NCBI GenBank assembly: GCA_001769215.1
Contig: MEOL01000043.1
Span: forward strand, 22,310-86,309
Direction: 5' to 3'
Source of the DNA: Bacteroidetes bacterium GWF2_41_31
GTDB taxonomy: Bacteria > Bacteroidota > Bacteroidia > Bacteroidales > F082
Length of the DNA: 64,000 bases
Shown: positions 18,034-27,583 of the stretch, piece by piece
How positions within the stretch are numbered: position 1 is the stretch's first letter
How the letters are laid out: every line of letters begins with the position of its first letter
Notes under the pieces: generated by a model
Databases searched by the model: none
Seen by the model: only the letters and a program-made list of their open reading frames with translations
What the model was told of the DNA's origin: nothing
Position numbers and translations under genes: made by a program

Positions 18034-19572
18034 ATGTTAGTTAAAACTTATGGGAGTGCCATCCAGGGTATTGATGCGCTGGTGATTACCGTTGAAGTCA
18101 ACATTGGTAAAGGTCGTAAATTTTATCTGGTGGGGTTACCTGATAACGCGGTAAAAGAAAGCCAACAACGCATGATTGCGGCTCTCGGAAACATTGGTTA
18201 CCGGTTTCCCGGACAACGCATCGTGATTAATATGGCTCCCGCCGACATCAAAAAAGAAGGTTCCGCTTATGACTTGCCCATCGGCATCGGAATATTGGCC
18301 GCTTCCAAACAAATCAGCGCCGGTTTGCTCGATCAATATATCATGATGGGCGAACTTTCGCTCGATGGAGGGCTTAAACCCATTAAAGGAGCGTTGCCAA
18401 TTGCCTTAAAAGCACGTGAGCAAGGTTTCAGGGGAATAATTCTACCCAGTCAAAACATTTCAGAAGCAGCGGTGGTGAGTGGTTTGGAGGTATATGGTTT
18501 TGAGCATATCACGGATGTGATTCAGATGCTGGATGGAATAACAAACCCTACTCCCGCCTCTGCTAATTTGGGTCAGTTGATTGAATCGGAAATGAACCAA
18601 TATCCTTTTGATTTTGAGGATGTAAAAGGCCAGGAAAACATTAAAAGGGCATTGGAAATTGCTGCAGCAGGCGGACATAATGCCATCATGATCGGTCCGC
18701 CCGGATCGGGTAAAACCATGTTGGCCAAAAGGTTACCATCCATCCTTCCTCCCATGTCGCTTAACGAAGCACTCGAAACCACAAAAATACATTCCGTAGC
18801 CGGAATTTTAAATGGGAAAACCGGACTGGTCACCACCAGACCCTATCGGTCACCACATCATACAATAAGTGACGCAGGTTTGGTAGGCGGCGGCCCCTAT
18901 CCTCAACCGGGTGAAATTTCCCTTGCCCAGAACGGGGTACTGTTTTTGGATGAACTTCCCGAATTTAAACGCTCGGTACTGGAAGTTATGCGTCAACCCA
19001 TGGAAGACCGCGTGGTCACCATTTCGCGGGCTCGCATCACGGTAACCTACCCGGCCAGTTTTATGCTCATCGCCGCCATGAACCCTTGCCCATGCGGCTA
19101 TTACAACGATCCTAACCGGGAATGCGTATGCTCACCGGGAGCAGTAAAAAGCTATCTGAATAAAATTTCGGGGCCATTGATGGATCGCATTGATTTGCAT
19201 GTAGAAGTGACCCCGGTACCATTCAAAGACCTGGCAGAGACTCCAAAAGGTGAGGTAAGCACCAGTATCCGGTCCAGAGTGATGGCAGCGAAAAAAATCC
19301 AGGAATCCCGCTTTGCCGACAGCCCGGCCATTTTTAGCAATGCCCAGATGTCGTCGAAAGATGTGGATAAATACTGTGTTTTGCAAGCCGATGGTTTTAG
19401 CTTGCTTAAAACAGCAATGGAACGACTTAGCCTTTCAGCAAGGGCTTTTGTCAGGATAAAAAAGGTAGCACGAACCATTGCTGACCTTGACAATTCGGCA
19501 GACATCAACGCAGAACACCTCGCCGAGGCCATTCAGTTGCGTAGTCTCGACCGCGAAAGCTGGGGATCATGA
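18034..19572 (+). CDS. comM: YifB/ComM-family Mg-chelatase-like AAA+ ATPase
   Basis: A 512-residue AAA+ protein. The N-terminal Lon-S16-like ChlI domain begins 'TYGSAIQGIDALVITVEVNIGKGRKFYLVGLPDNAVKES'. Then come Walker A GPPGSGKTML (about residue 225), Walker B VLFLDELPEF, sensor 'AAMNPCPCGYYNDPNRECVC' with its Cys cluster, and the C-terminal Mg-chelatase subdomain (SLSARAFVRIKKVARTIADL). Length equals the usual ~510. ComM is a DnaB-like hexameric helicase that extends branch migration when incoming DNA integrates during natural transformation. It lies on the same strand as the men operon but is followed by a separate promoter-like element. Confidence 0.9.
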   Translation: MLVKTYGSAIQGIDALVITVEVNIGKGRKFYLVGLPDNAVKESQQRMIAALGNIGYRFPGQRIVINMAPADIKKEGSAYDLPIGIGILAASKQISAGLLDQYIMMGELSLDGGLKPIKGALPIALKAREQGFRGIILPSQNISEAAVVSGLEVYGFEHITDVIQMLDGITNPTPASANLGQLIESEMNQYPFDFEDVKGQENIKRALEIAAAGGHNAIMIGPPGSGKTMLAKRLPSILPPMSLNEALETTKIHSVAGILNGKTGLVTTRPYRSPHHTISDAGLVGGGPYPQPGEISLAQNGVLFLDELPEFKRSVLEVMRQPMEDRVVTISRARITVTYPASFMLIAAMNPCPCGYYNDPNRECVCSPGAVKSYLNKISGPLMDRIDLHVEVTPVPFKDLAETPKGEVSTSIRSRVMAAKKIQESRFADSPAIFSNAQMSSKDVDKYCVLQADGFSLLKTAMERLSLSARAFVRIKKVARTIADLDNSADINAEHLAEAIQLRSLDRESWGS

Positions 19573-19604
19573 TCTATTACAAAGAAATTCTGAATGGGAA
19601 TGAG

Positions 19605-19612
19605 TATCTTTG
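19605..19612 (+). promoter_or_regulatory. -7 element for the menaquinone operon
   Basis: TATCTTTG fits TAnnTTTG, 24 nt before the chosen ATG of the thioesterase gene and after the comM-like stop. It suggests that the seven-gene men cluster has its own promoter. Confidence 0.45.
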
Positions 19613-19636
19613 CCCTTCTTTCAGAAAAAAAAGAAA

Positions 19637-20062
19637 ATGAATCAAATTGCAAAAACCAAATACACCCTTGACGACCTGAACCATCTGAATAAAAACACGA
19701 TGATGGAACATTTGGGTATTCAATTTACCGAGGCATCACCCGGATTACTAAAAGCCACCATGCCCGTCGATCACCGTACACACCAGCCTTTGGGACTGCT
19801 TCATGGTGGTGCAAGTGCCGCGCTGGCCGAGTCGATTGGAAGCGTGGGTTCGGCCATGTTGGTTGATATTGAGCATTATTCAGTGGTGGGAGCTCAAATC
19901 ACCGCCAACCATGTACGCAGTGTGAAAGAAGGAATTGTAACCGCTGAAGCCAAAATCATCCACCAGGGTAAAAATACGCATGTCTGGAACATCGATATTA
20001 CCGATCAAAAAGGAAGAACTATCTCCACTTGTCGTCTCACCATTTTCATTTTTAAAAAATGA
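19637..20062 (+). CDS. menI: PaaI-family hotdog thioesterase, probable DHNA-CoA hydrolase
   Basis: A 141-residue hotdog-fold thioesterase. The catalytic helix motif 'LLHGGASAALAESIGSVGSAM' contains the acidic residue (Glu of LAES) used as base by PaaI/MenI-type enzymes. The stop codon overlaps the menF start (ATGA), and position at the head of the men operon makes 1,4-dihydroxy-2-naphthoyl-CoA hydrolase the best guess; the family alone would not prove this substrate. The ATG before NQIAKTKYTLDD is chosen; a 9-codon upstream extension is Lys-rich and overlaps the promoter. Confidence 0.82.
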   Translation: MNQIAKTKYTLDDLNHLNKNTMMEHLGIQFTEASPGLLKATMPVDHRTHQPLGLLHGGASAALAESIGSVGSAMLVDIEHYSVVGAQITANHVRSVKEGIVTAEAKIIHQGKNTHVWNIDITDQKGRTISTCRLTIFIFKK

Positions 20063-21168
20063 CATTAAAAAACGTTGAACCGATCATCGACCTGTTGCTT
20101 AAGAAAAACCTACCGTTTGCAATATTCAGGCTACCAGAAAAAGAAGAATTTATGTTGGTTTGCCAACAAGATCAGGAAGTGAAAGAAATTGACATACTTG
20201 ATATTGAAGAATTTCAGGGATTTGTGGTGGCACCTTTCAAATGTGCAAGGACGGGCAGTGCCTACTTAATCAGGCCCGATTTAGTAGCCACCAATAAGGA
20301 TGAATTTTTCGAACTAATGAACCAGATTGCACCCTTGCCCGATGACGCAGGAAAAGAGCATGATATCGAAAATCATGTTATCAGCCGCCACGCTTATATC
20401 AGCAATATGGACTACCTCATCAACCTGCTGCAAAAAGAAGAACTCCATAAAGTAGTTCTTTCAAGGGTGATTGCTTATCCTTTACAACCTCAATTCTCCC
20501 ACGGCAACTTATTCAATCGGTTGTCCTGTGAATACCCCAATGCCTTTGTGTACCTGTTTCATCTTCCGGAAAACGGAACCTGGGCAGGTGCTTCACCCGA
20601 AGCCTTGCTGTTAATAAATCAGGATGAGGCCAGTACGATGGCGTTGGCGGGTACCCGGATATTCCATCCCGACACTACAAATGATCCTTGGTCGGAAAAA
20701 GAAACTCAGGAACAGTCTTTTGTTTCTCAATATATTGCCAACGTGCTTTCTGAAACAGGCATCCAGAATTACCAAACCGAAAAGCCTGCCACCCTGCGAG
20801 CCGGCCACCTGGAACACAGGCTAACACGATTTACTATCCCGCACAACCAAATTGAGAACAAAGCCGGCAAGATGATTATGGGTTTACATCCCACACCGGC
20901 CGTTTGCGGATATCCAAAAGGTGATGCTTTCCACTTGATCATGCGCGCAGAGCAACATGACCGGCGGTTTTATACCGGTTTTTTAGGTCCGTGGAATCTA
21001 AATGGGCATTCACAGCTTTTTGTAAACCTGCGTTGTGCCGAAATAGGAAACGATACACTTAATCTTTATGTTGGAGGTGGTTTAACGGCGAACTCAGTAG
21101 CTGAAGATGAATGGGAAGAAACGGTTCAGAAATCGAAAACCTTGTTGTTGGTGATAGAAAAATTATAG
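20059..21168 (+). CDS. menF: Isochorismate synthase MenF
   Basis: A 369-residue chorismate-utilising enzyme that isomerises chorismate to isochorismate, the first committed step of menaquinone synthesis. Family motifs in order: 'KVVLSRVIAYP', 'YLFHLPENGTWAGASPEALL', 'MALAGTRIF', 'KETQEQSFVSQYI', 'LEHRLTRF', 'LHPTPAVCGYPK' and 'RRFYTGFLGPWN' with the Mg-binding acidic residues around them. The N-terminal region is short, as in other Bacteroidota MenF. The gene starts within the thioesterase stop (4-nt overlap) and ends 11 nt before menD, giving tight translational coupling. Confidence 0.93.
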   Translation: MTLKNVEPIIDLLLKKNLPFAIFRLPEKEEFMLVCQQDQEVKEIDILDIEEFQGFVVAPFKCARTGSAYLIRPDLVATNKDEFFELMNQIAPLPDDAGKEHDIENHVISRHAYISNMDYLINLLQKEELHKVVLSRVIAYPLQPQFSHGNLFNRLSCEYPNAFVYLFHLPENGTWAGASPEALLLINQDEASTMALAGTRIFHPDTTNDPWSEKETQEQSFVSQYIANVLSETGIQNYQTEKPATLRAGHLEHRLTRFTIPHNQIENKAGKMIMGLHPTPAVCGYPKGDAFHLIMRAEQHDRRFYTGFLGPWNLNGHSQLFVNLRCAEIGNDTLNLYVGGGLTANSVAEDEWEETVQKSKTLLLVIEKL

Positions 21169-21179
21169 CGGTTTGTCCC

Positions 21180-22859
21180 ATGACAACAGACAAAAAACCT
21201 GTAGCACTACTGGCCGACATCCTGATCCAAAAGGGACTCCGCTTTTTAGTTCACTCGCCCGGGTCGAGGAATGCGCCCATCATTATTGCTTTTGGTCAAA
21301 GCAAAAAAGTAAAGATTTTCACCGTTGTGGATGAAAGAAGTGCTGCCTTTTTTGCCCTTGGGATTGCTTTGGCTACGGGGAAAACGGTAGCCCTCGATTG
21401 TACCTCGGGTACGGCAGCACTCAATTATGCACCTGCCATCGCTGAAGCCTATTATCAGCATATCCCATTGCTCGTGTTAACTGCTGACCGGTCACCTCAG
21501 TTTATTGACATCGGCGATGGTCAAACCATCAGGCAGGAAAACCTCTTTGCCAATTACATTAAGAACAGTTACACTCTTCCTCAAAGTATTGATGGGATTG
21601 AAGATTTTACCCTCGCAGAAAAGATCATCAACATGGCCATGAACCGCACCATGGATGAAGCGCCGGGTCCCGTTCATATCAATATTCCACTGGATGAACC
21701 ACTTTATGGAGTAACAGAAACTGAAACAAAGGGAAACCTGATTCTTTCAACGCCTTTTTTCAGCGATTCCATCGGGAACTTTCCCGAAATGTTGATTGAG
21801 CAATGGCAGTCGGGTAATAAGTTGATGGTGATCGGCGGTCAGATGAACCCGGATACTCAGTTGAACGAAGTATTGAAATTACTCGTGGAGAAACATCGGG
21901 CCGTAATTTTAACAGAAACCACGTCCAACCTTTATCATCCTGATTTTATTGATGTAATCGATAATGTCATTACAGCTATCAGTCCTGAAGAAGCCGATGA
22001 CTTCAAACCAGATTTGCTCATCACATTGGGTGGTGCTGTGGTTTCTAAAATGGTTAAAAAATTCTTGCGTAATCATCAACCCGAGCACCATTGGCATATT
22101 TCACCTTCTAACGAAGAAATGGATACCTATTTCTGCCTTAGGGGTGTCATTCACTCGTCAGCGACCGATGCTTTGTTGACTCTGGCAAACCTGCCAACTC
22201 ATCGTTCCGAACATTTTAAACATCTTTGGCTGAAAAAAAAGCTGACCACGGAGACAAAGAGAGAGAATTACCTGCAACATTCAGCATATTCTGATCTAAA
22301 AGTATTTAAACATATTTTGGATCAATTGCCAGATACGTGCCTGCATTTGGGCAACAGCACACCCGTACGCTATTCACAGCTTTTTGGATGCCAGCCTCAC
22401 CTTCATTACTATAGCAACCGTGGGGTAAGTGGAATTGATGGACAGATTTCAACCGCCGCTGGTTTTGCCTCTGTTTCAGCCAGTCCAAATGTACTTATTA
22501 CCGGTGATTTGGGCTTTTTATACGATAGCAATGGCTTACTCCTTTTGAAGCATTGTCCCAACCTTAAAATAATCGTCATCAACAACCAGGGGGGAGGTAT
22601 TTTTAGGTTTATTCCCGGGCCGGATACTGTGCCCGGTTTTGAACAATATTTTGAAGCGCAGCATAACCTCAGGCTGGAATTTCTTACAAAAGCATTTAAC
22701 ATTAACTACCTGTACGCCGATTCACTCCAAACAGTTGATGAAAAAGTTCATGATCTTCTTTATGGTACACGTGGAACTCAGGTGCTGGAGATAAGCACGC
22801 CAGCCGAAAAAAATGCCGAAGTGCTGCGCAATTATTTCAAGGGGCTAAGTAACAGATAA
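21180..22859 (+). CDS. menD: MenD, SEPHCHC synthase
   Basis: A 559-residue thiamine-diphosphate enzyme making 2-succinyl-5-enolpyruvyl-6-hydroxy-3-cyclohexene-1-carboxylate from isochorismate and 2-oxoglutarate. Seen: 'HSPGSRNAP' in the PYR domain, 'DERSAAFFALGIA' with the cofactor Glu, 'CTSGTAALNYAPAIAEA', 'LTADRSPQFIDIGDGQTI', and the C-terminal TPP/Mg motif 'GDLGFLYDSNGLLLL...NNQGGG'. Length is normal. The ATG 11 nt after menF is used; an upstream extension inside menF is rejected. No MenH gene follows, although menH adjoins menD in many bacteria. Confidence 0.94.
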   Translation: MTTDKKPVALLADILIQKGLRFLVHSPGSRNAPIIIAFGQSKKVKIFTVVDERSAAFFALGIALATGKTVALDCTSGTAALNYAPAIAEAYYQHIPLLVLTADRSPQFIDIGDGQTIRQENLFANYIKNSYTLPQSIDGIEDFTLAEKIINMAMNRTMDEAPGPVHINIPLDEPLYGVTETETKGNLILSTPFFSDSIGNFPEMLIEQWQSGNKLMVIGGQMNPDTQLNEVLKLLVEKHRAVILTETTSNLYHPDFIDVIDNVITAISPEEADDFKPDLLITLGGAVVSKMVKKFLRNHQPEHHWHISPSNEEMDTYFCLRGVIHSSATDALLTLANLPTHRSEHFKHLWLKKKLTTETKRENYLQHSAYSDLKVFKHILDQLPDTCLHLGNSTPVRYSQLFGCQPHLHYYSNRGVSGIDGQISTAAGFASVSASPNVLITGDLGFLYDSNGLLLLKHCPNLKIIVINNQGGGIFRFIPGPDTVPGFEQYFEAQHNLRLEFLTKAFNINYLYADSLQTVDEKVHDLLYGTRGTQVLEISTPAEKNAEVLRNYFKGLSNR

Positions 22860-22880
22860 CGTTGACAAACAGATCACCCC

Positions 22881-22935
22881 TTTTGTCATCCCGACTGAGC
22901 GGACGCCAGGAGCGAACAGAGGAATCTGCTGTTGC
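22881..22935. repeat. Dispersed repeat with GTCATCCCGA core
   Basis: The stretch starting TTTTGTCATCCCGACTGAGC and continuing through GGAGCGAACAGAGGAATCTGC has the layout of the 'GTCATCCCGA...GAGCGA...GAATCT' intergenic repeat often seen in Bacteroidota. It sits in the 268-bp gap between menD and menB, which suggests a break in an otherwise tight operon. Only one copy is visible in this window. Confidence 0.4.
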
Positions 22936-23127
22936 CTCATTACAATGGACATGAATTTGCTTTGATTTAACCCAAAGCTAATAACAATAAGCAATTCAGA
23001 AGCTTTTAGCCTCCTTTTTGTCTATTACGCCGAAATTCATAAAAGCAAAAATACGGATTGCACATGAACGAGACTGTGATGCCCATGTTTTTTATATATT
23101 CGTTCCCTGAATAAAATTAAAAATCTC

Positions 23128-23949
23128 ATGGCACAACGTGAATGGAAATCAATGCACGAATTCGAAGAAATAAAGCTCGAATACTGGAATCACATCGCCA
23201 AAATCACCATCAACCGACCACGTTTTTACAACGCTTTTACTCCTGCAACCACAACTGAAATGGCCATTTCACTCGAAATGCTGCGCGAAGAACAGGATGT
23301 TTATACCATCATCCTTACCGGTGAAGGCGACAAGGCTTTTTGCAGTGGCGGCGACCAAAATGTGAAAGGAAAAGGGGGTTACATTGGCAAGGATGGCATA
23401 CCCCGTCTAAACGTGTTGGATGTCCAACGCAAAATCCGCTCTATGCCAAAACCTGTGATCGCCATGGTAAATGGTTTCGCCATTGGTGGCGGTCATGTGC
23501 TGCATGTGGTTTGCGATATAACCATCGCGTCAGAAAATGCGCGCTTCGGACAAACCGGTCCAAAAGTAGGGAGTTTTGATGCAGGCCTGGGATCTTCGTA
23601 TCTGGCAAGCATTGTAGGACAGAAAAAAGCACGTGAAATCTGGTTTTTGAATAAACAATATACGGCAATGGAGGCCCTCGATATGGGGTTAGTAAACAAA
23701 GTAGTTCCTCTCGATCAGCTGGAAGATGAGACCGTTGAGTGGTGCCTCACCATGCATCAACGCAGTCCGATGGCGCTTAGGATGATAAAACTGGGCATGA
23801 ATGCAGAACTCGATGGCCAGATTGGTTTGCAGGAATTTGCCGGCAACGCCACCTTGCTATACTATCTTACCGACGAAGCCCAGGAGGGTAAACAGGCCTT
23901 TCTCGAGAAACGGGATCCTGATTTTCATCAATACCCGAAATTTCCCTGA
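23128..23949 (+). CDS. menB: MenB, 1,4-dihydroxy-2-naphthoyl-CoA synthase
   Basis: A 273-residue crotonase-family enzyme that cyclises O-succinylbenzoyl-CoA to DHNA-CoA. Seen: '[15 protein letters not shown]' (disordered active-site loop of MenB), the oxyanion-hole '[40 protein letters not shown]' region and the C-terminal '[16 protein letters not shown]' tail diagnostic of MenB. Its Asp in [12 protein letters not shown] fits the DHNA-CoA synthase signature. It lies 268 bp after menD with the dispersed repeat in between, and 7 nt before menA. Confidence 0.95.
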   Translation: MAQREWKSMHEFEEIKLEYWNHIAKITINRPRFYNAFTPATTTEMAISLEMLREEQDVYTIILTGEGDKAFCSGGDQNVKGKGGYIGKDGIPRLNVLDVQRKIRSMPKPVIAMVNGFAIGGGHVLHVVCDITIASENARFGQTGPKVGSFDAGLGSSYLASIVGQKKAREIWFLNKQYTAMEALDMGLVNKVVPLDQLEDETVEWCLTMHQRSPMALRMIKLGMNAELDGQIGLQEFAGNATLLYYLTDEAQEGKQAFLEKRDPDFHQYPKFP

Positions 23950-23956
23950 TCGCTGA

Positions 23957-24871
23957 ATGAAACAGTCAAAACCGAATCAAGTGAATTCATGGGTTAAAGC
24001 GGCCCGGTTGCGTACCTTGCCATTGGCGTTGTCGAGTGTGATCCTGGGTAGTTTTCTTGCCATAGGTTCCGCCTCCTATAAACCTGGTGTTATAGCACTG
24101 GCCTTACTTACCACCCTGATCTTACAGATTCTCTCCAATTTTGCCAATGATTATGGCGATGCGGTAAAAGGCACCGACAACGAACATCGGTTGGGACCGG
24201 TAAGGACTGTGCAGAGTGGTGAAATCAGCCAAAAGGAGATGCGGCGGGGAATACTTATTTCAGTTGTCCTGGCTTTGGTTTCAGGCATGCTCTTAATTTA
24301 TCTGAGTTTAGGCGACCAATGGATCACGGGCCTCTTTTTTTTGGTGTTGGGGATTGGCTCCATCGCGGCAGCCATCAAATATGTGGTCGGAAACAATGCC
24401 TATGGTTACCGTGGCTTCGGTGATATATTTGTCTTCCTCTTTTTCGGATTGCTGGGTGTTACAGGCACTTTCTATCTAAATGCCCATCACTTGCCCTGGA
24501 GCATTTGGCTACCAGCCTGTACAATGGGATTTTTCAGCACCGGGGTGCTGAACCTTAACAACATGCGTGACCTGGACAATGACCGGAATTCAGGTAAAAT
24601 GACCATTCCTGTCAGGCTGGGTTCCATCGGGGCTTTTAATTACCATGCCATGCTCATCTCGCTTGGATGGATCGCCAGCCTCCTGTTTACGGTGATTCAC
24701 TACCACGGAATCTGGCAACTCATGTATTTGGTCATGATCCCTTTTTTTATCACCGATTTAATAAAAATAAAAAACACGGTCGATAAACGCGAGCTGGATC
24801 CATTTCTGAAAAGGTTGGCATTAAACACGCTGGCTTTTACCATTTTATTTGGGATTGGTACTATTTTGTGA
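23957..24871 (+). CDS. menA: MenA, DHNA polyprenyltransferase
   Basis: A 304-residue UbiA-superfamily membrane prenyltransferase attaching the polyprenyl tail to 1,4-dihydroxy-2-naphthoate. The two Asp-rich motifs are visible: NFANDYGDAVKGTDNEHR (about residues 54-71) and NNMRDLDNDRNSGK (about 195-208). Eight or nine hydrophobic helices are evident, for example VIALALLTTLILQILSNF and GDIFVFLFFGLLGVTGTFYL. The 7-nt spacing from menB implies coupling. Location: inner membrane. Confidence 0.95.
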   Translation: MKQSKPNQVNSWVKAARLRTLPLALSSVILGSFLAIGSASYKPGVIALALLTTLILQILSNFANDYGDAVKGTDNEHRLGPVRTVQSGEISQKEMRRGILISVVLALVSGMLLIYLSLGDQWITGLFFLVLGIGSIAAAIKYVVGNNAYGYRGFGDIFVFLFFGLLGVTGTFYLNAHHLPWSIWLPACTMGFFSTGVLNLNNMRDLDNDRNSGKMTIPVRLGSIGAFNYHAMLISLGWIASLLFTVIHYHGIWQLMYLVMIPFFITDLIKIKNTVDKRELDPFLKRLALNTLAFTILFGIGTIL

Positions 24872-24914
24872 TCTTGTACCAGATCAATATTTTTGTAATT
24901 TTACCTAAAAAAGG

Positions 24915-25976
24915 ATGCTTTCAGCCCGTTATTTTCCTTATCGTTTGCATTTTAAATTTGACGCAGGCACCTCACGTGGCGTACTTAAATTTAAGGATTC
25001 CTGGTTCATCGAAATTTGGGACAATGATGCGCCCGAAGTAATAGGAATGGGCGAATGTAGCCTGATCGAAGGATTAAGCCCCGACAGAATATCGGATTTT
25101 GAACCCAAATTAAAAGAGGTCTGCAGCCAAATCAACAACCTGGACGAAAGCATCCAACATAGTCTGGTCGATTTTCCTGCCATACGTTTTGGGCTTGAGA
25201 CTGCCAGACTTGATTTAAAAACAGGAGGTCAAAAAATTTTTTTTCCGTCAGAATTTACCAATGGGGAAGATTCTATTCCTATCAATGGGCTCATTTGGAT
25301 GGGAAAATACGATGAGATGTTAAATAGGATCAGGATAAAAATTGATGCCGGGTTTCGTTGCCTTAAAATGAAAATCGGAGCCATCGCGTTTGACGACGAA
25401 TTGAAACTCATTCAATTCATCCGGCAAGAATTTCCACCCGCTGACCTTGAACTCAGGTTAGATACCAACGGAGCCTTTGAGCCTGATGGCGCAATGAAAA
25501 AGCTGGAACAACTCGCCAACTACCATATTCACTCTATTGAACAGCCCATCAGGCAACGTCAGTGGGAAGCAATGGCTGAATTATGTCGGAAAAGTCCGAT
25601 CCCCATCGCACTGGACGAGGAATTGATTGGCATCCGAAGCAGCAGTGAATTGGCAAGAATGCTTCAATTTATCAAGCCAAAATACATCATAATCAAGCCC
25701 AGCCTGACAGGAGGATTGACCGTTGCCAACGGTTTTATACAGACTGCAGAAAACAACCATGTAAATTGGTGGGTTACTTCTGCTTTGGAATCGAACATTG
25801 CGCTCAACACAATCGCACAATGGGTTTACACGTTGAAAAACCCTCTGCCCCAAGGGCTTGGCACTGGTCAATTGTTCAGTAACAATGTCGATTGCCCACT
25901 CCGGGCTGATCAGGGCAGACTATATTACCAACCAGAGTGCTCCTGGAACCCGGGCAACTTTTCCCTCAAAACCTGA
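24915..25976 (+). CDS. menC: MenC, o-succinylbenzoate synthase
   Basis: A 353-residue enolase-superfamily enzyme dehydrating SHCHC to o-succinylbenzoate. Barrel residues appear in order: KxK in CLKMKIGA, the metal ligand in LRLDTNGAF, Glu in SIEQPI, Asp in ALDEELIG, and the C-terminal Lys in YIIIKPSLTGG. All are present, so the enzyme should be active. It starts 43 nt after menA and stops 4 nt before menE. Confidence 0.92.
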   Translation: MLSARYFPYRLHFKFDAGTSRGVLKFKDSWFIEIWDNDAPEVIGMGECSLIEGLSPDRISDFEPKLKEVCSQINNLDESIQHSLVDFPAIRFGLETARLDLKTGGQKIFFPSEFTNGEDSIPINGLIWMGKYDEMLNRIRIKIDAGFRCLKMKIGAIAFDDELKLIQFIRQEFPPADLELRLDTNGAFEPDGAMKKLEQLANYHIHSIEQPIRQRQWEAMAELCRKSPIPIALDEELIGIRSSSELARMLQFIKPKYIIIKPSLTGGLTVANGFIQTAENNHVNWWVTSALESNIALNTIAQWVYTLKNPLPQGLGTGQLFSNNVDCPLRADQGRLYYQPECSWNPGNFSLKT

Positions 25977-25980
25977 CCTC

Positions 25981-27099
25981 ATGAACATCTATTTCGAAAA
26001 CAAGGAGTTTGACCGGACTCACTTTATTTCTTTTTGCCGTATACATTTGGATGTCAATGATTTTGAGGACTGGCGACAACAGATATTTGGCTTTTTCACG
26101 GAATGGCACAATTCATCTGACTTCATTACTGTTAAAACCTCAGGGTCAACCGGAGAGCCTAAACTTATTTCCATTGAAAAAAAACATGCTGTCATCAGTG
26201 CAAAAGCGACATTAAAATTCTTGGATATTCAGCCGGGAGGACTTGCCTGGCTTTGCCTTTCGGCAAATTATATCGCAGGCAAAATGATGATTGTAAGGGC
26301 CTTGGTTGGAGGATTGGATTTATGGATATCAAAGCCTGAGTCACTCCCAACCTTTCCGGGCGCGAATAAAATAGCACTCGCGGCCATGGTTCCTCTTCAA
26401 TTATCCAATCTGGCGGAGAAAAAAGACGGACTGAGTTTGATTGATGAAACAATTCACTCTGTGTTGATTGGCGGTGGAGCGCTTCCAAAGATACTTGAGG
26501 ACTCACTCAGGCAACTAACACATGCGTGTCTGTGGCATACTTATGGCATGACCGAGACCATCAGCCACATCGCGCTAAGAAAAGTAAATGGGAAGGAAAG
26601 ATCTCCAACTTTTTCGGTGCTGCCAGGTGTGAAAATAGAAAAAAGCAAAACAGGGAATCTGGTTGTTGAATACCAGGACATCGGTATAACAAACCTTCAT
26701 ACCAACGATTTGGTTACACTATTTGCAGACGGTACTTTTTCAATTGATGGGCGTGCTGATTTTATCATCAACAGTGGAAGCATCAAAATCAATCCGGTGC
26801 TAATAGAAAAAAAGTTGGAGGGTCATCTTCCCTGCCCGTTTTTTATCACAGGTTTGCCTGATCTTCATTTAGGTGAAAAGGCTGTTTTGTGCCTGGAGAA
26901 CTCTGGTGAGTTGCTTCCAAAAATTTGTGAGCTTTGGAAAATAATCGAAGGCTTGGTTTCAAAACCTGAGATACCGCGTGAAATTCATTTCCTGGACCAT
27001 TTTATCAGATCTGAAAATGGAAAATTAAAACGAGATACAACAGCTATATTGCTCAATACCAGAGCTAAAATTGCCAATCATAACTACCCTCAACAATAA
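25981..27099 (+). CDS. menE: MenE, o-succinylbenzoate-CoA ligase (short form)
   Basis: A 372-residue AMP-forming ligase. The phosphate loop VKTSGSTGEPKLI (about residues 46-58), 'HTYGMTETISHIALRKV' (A5), the 'IDGRADFIINSGSIKINPVLIEKKL' hinge, and the C-terminal catalytic Lys in SENGKLKRDT are all present. It is shorter than the ~450-residue enterobacterial MenE because the N-terminal subdomain is compact, which is common in Bacteroidota. The ATG at the 4-nt gap after menC is chosen; a frame running into menC is rejected. It ends the men operon. Confidence 0.92.
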   Translation: MNIYFENKEFDRTHFISFCRIHLDVNDFEDWRQQIFGFFTEWHNSSDFITVKTSGSTGEPKLISIEKKHAVISAKATLKFLDIQPGGLAWLCLSANYIAGKMMIVRALVGGLDLWISKPESLPTFPGANKIALAAMVPLQLSNLAEKKDGLSLIDETIHSVLIGGGALPKILEDSLRQLTHACLWHTYGMTETISHIALRKVNGKERSPTFSVLPGVKIEKSKTGNLVVEYQDIGITNLHTNDLVTLFADGTFSIDGRADFIINSGSIKINPVLIEKKLEGHLPCPFFITGLPDLHLGEKAVLCLENSGELLPKICELWKIIEGLVSKPEIPREIHFLDHFIRSENGKLKRDTTAILLNTRAKIANHNYPQQ

Positions 27100-27156
27100 T
27101 TTCGAATATTATGTAAGGAAATGTTAGAATTAATATGATTATACGAAAAATGATGC

Positions 27157-27164
27157 TAATTTTG
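27157..27164 (+). promoter_or_regulatory. -7 element for the receiver-protein gene
   Basis: TAATTTTG matches TAnnTTTG, 26 nt upstream of the start codon, in the 91-bp gap after menE. Confidence 0.4.
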
Positions 27165-27190
27165 AATCCTTTATTATATCCAATTCAGAC

Positions 27191-27583
27191 ATGATTACAA
27201 AAAGTACATATGATTTTTCAGGGAAAGTAATTTTAATTGTTGAAGACACAGAAACCAGCAACCGCTTTTACAACGCTGCGCTCAGCCGCACAAATGCGAC
27301 CCTTTTGTGGGCAATTAATGGTGATGAGGCTCTGAAAAAAGCGGAGGAAAATCCCAACATTGATGCCATTCTTCTTGATTTAAATTTGCCTGGAATCAGC
27401 GGTTTTGAAGTACTCAAGGTCATCAGAGAAAAAAATAAAGAGGTCTCGATCATTGTGCAAACAGCCTATGTCCTCTCCGGAGAGGAAGCGACCTGTTTTG
27501 ACCTGGGGGCGAGTGATTTTATAACCAAACCGATCATGCTCGATCATCTCTTGGGAACCCTTAATAAACACCTCACTAAATAA
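27191..27583 (+). CDS. Single-domain response regulator (receiver only)
   Basis: A 130-residue CheY-like receiver with no output domain. Acidic pocket Glu18/Asp19 in LIVEDTE, phospho-acceptor Asp63 in ILLDLNLPG, switch Thr91 in VQTAY and conserved Lys113 in FITKPIM are all intact. The N-terminal KSTYDFSGKVILIVED spacing resembles receivers detached from hybrid histidine kinases. No kinase gene is adjacent, so the partner is unknown. Its stop codon abuts the stop of the convergent nuclease gene with no spacer. Confidence 0.88.
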   Translation: MITKSTYDFSGKVILIVEDTETSNRFYNAALSRTNATLLWAINGDEALKKAEENPNIDAILLDLNLPGISGFEVLKVIREKNKEVSIIVQTAYVLSGEEATCFDLGASDFITKPIMLDHLLGTLNKHLTK

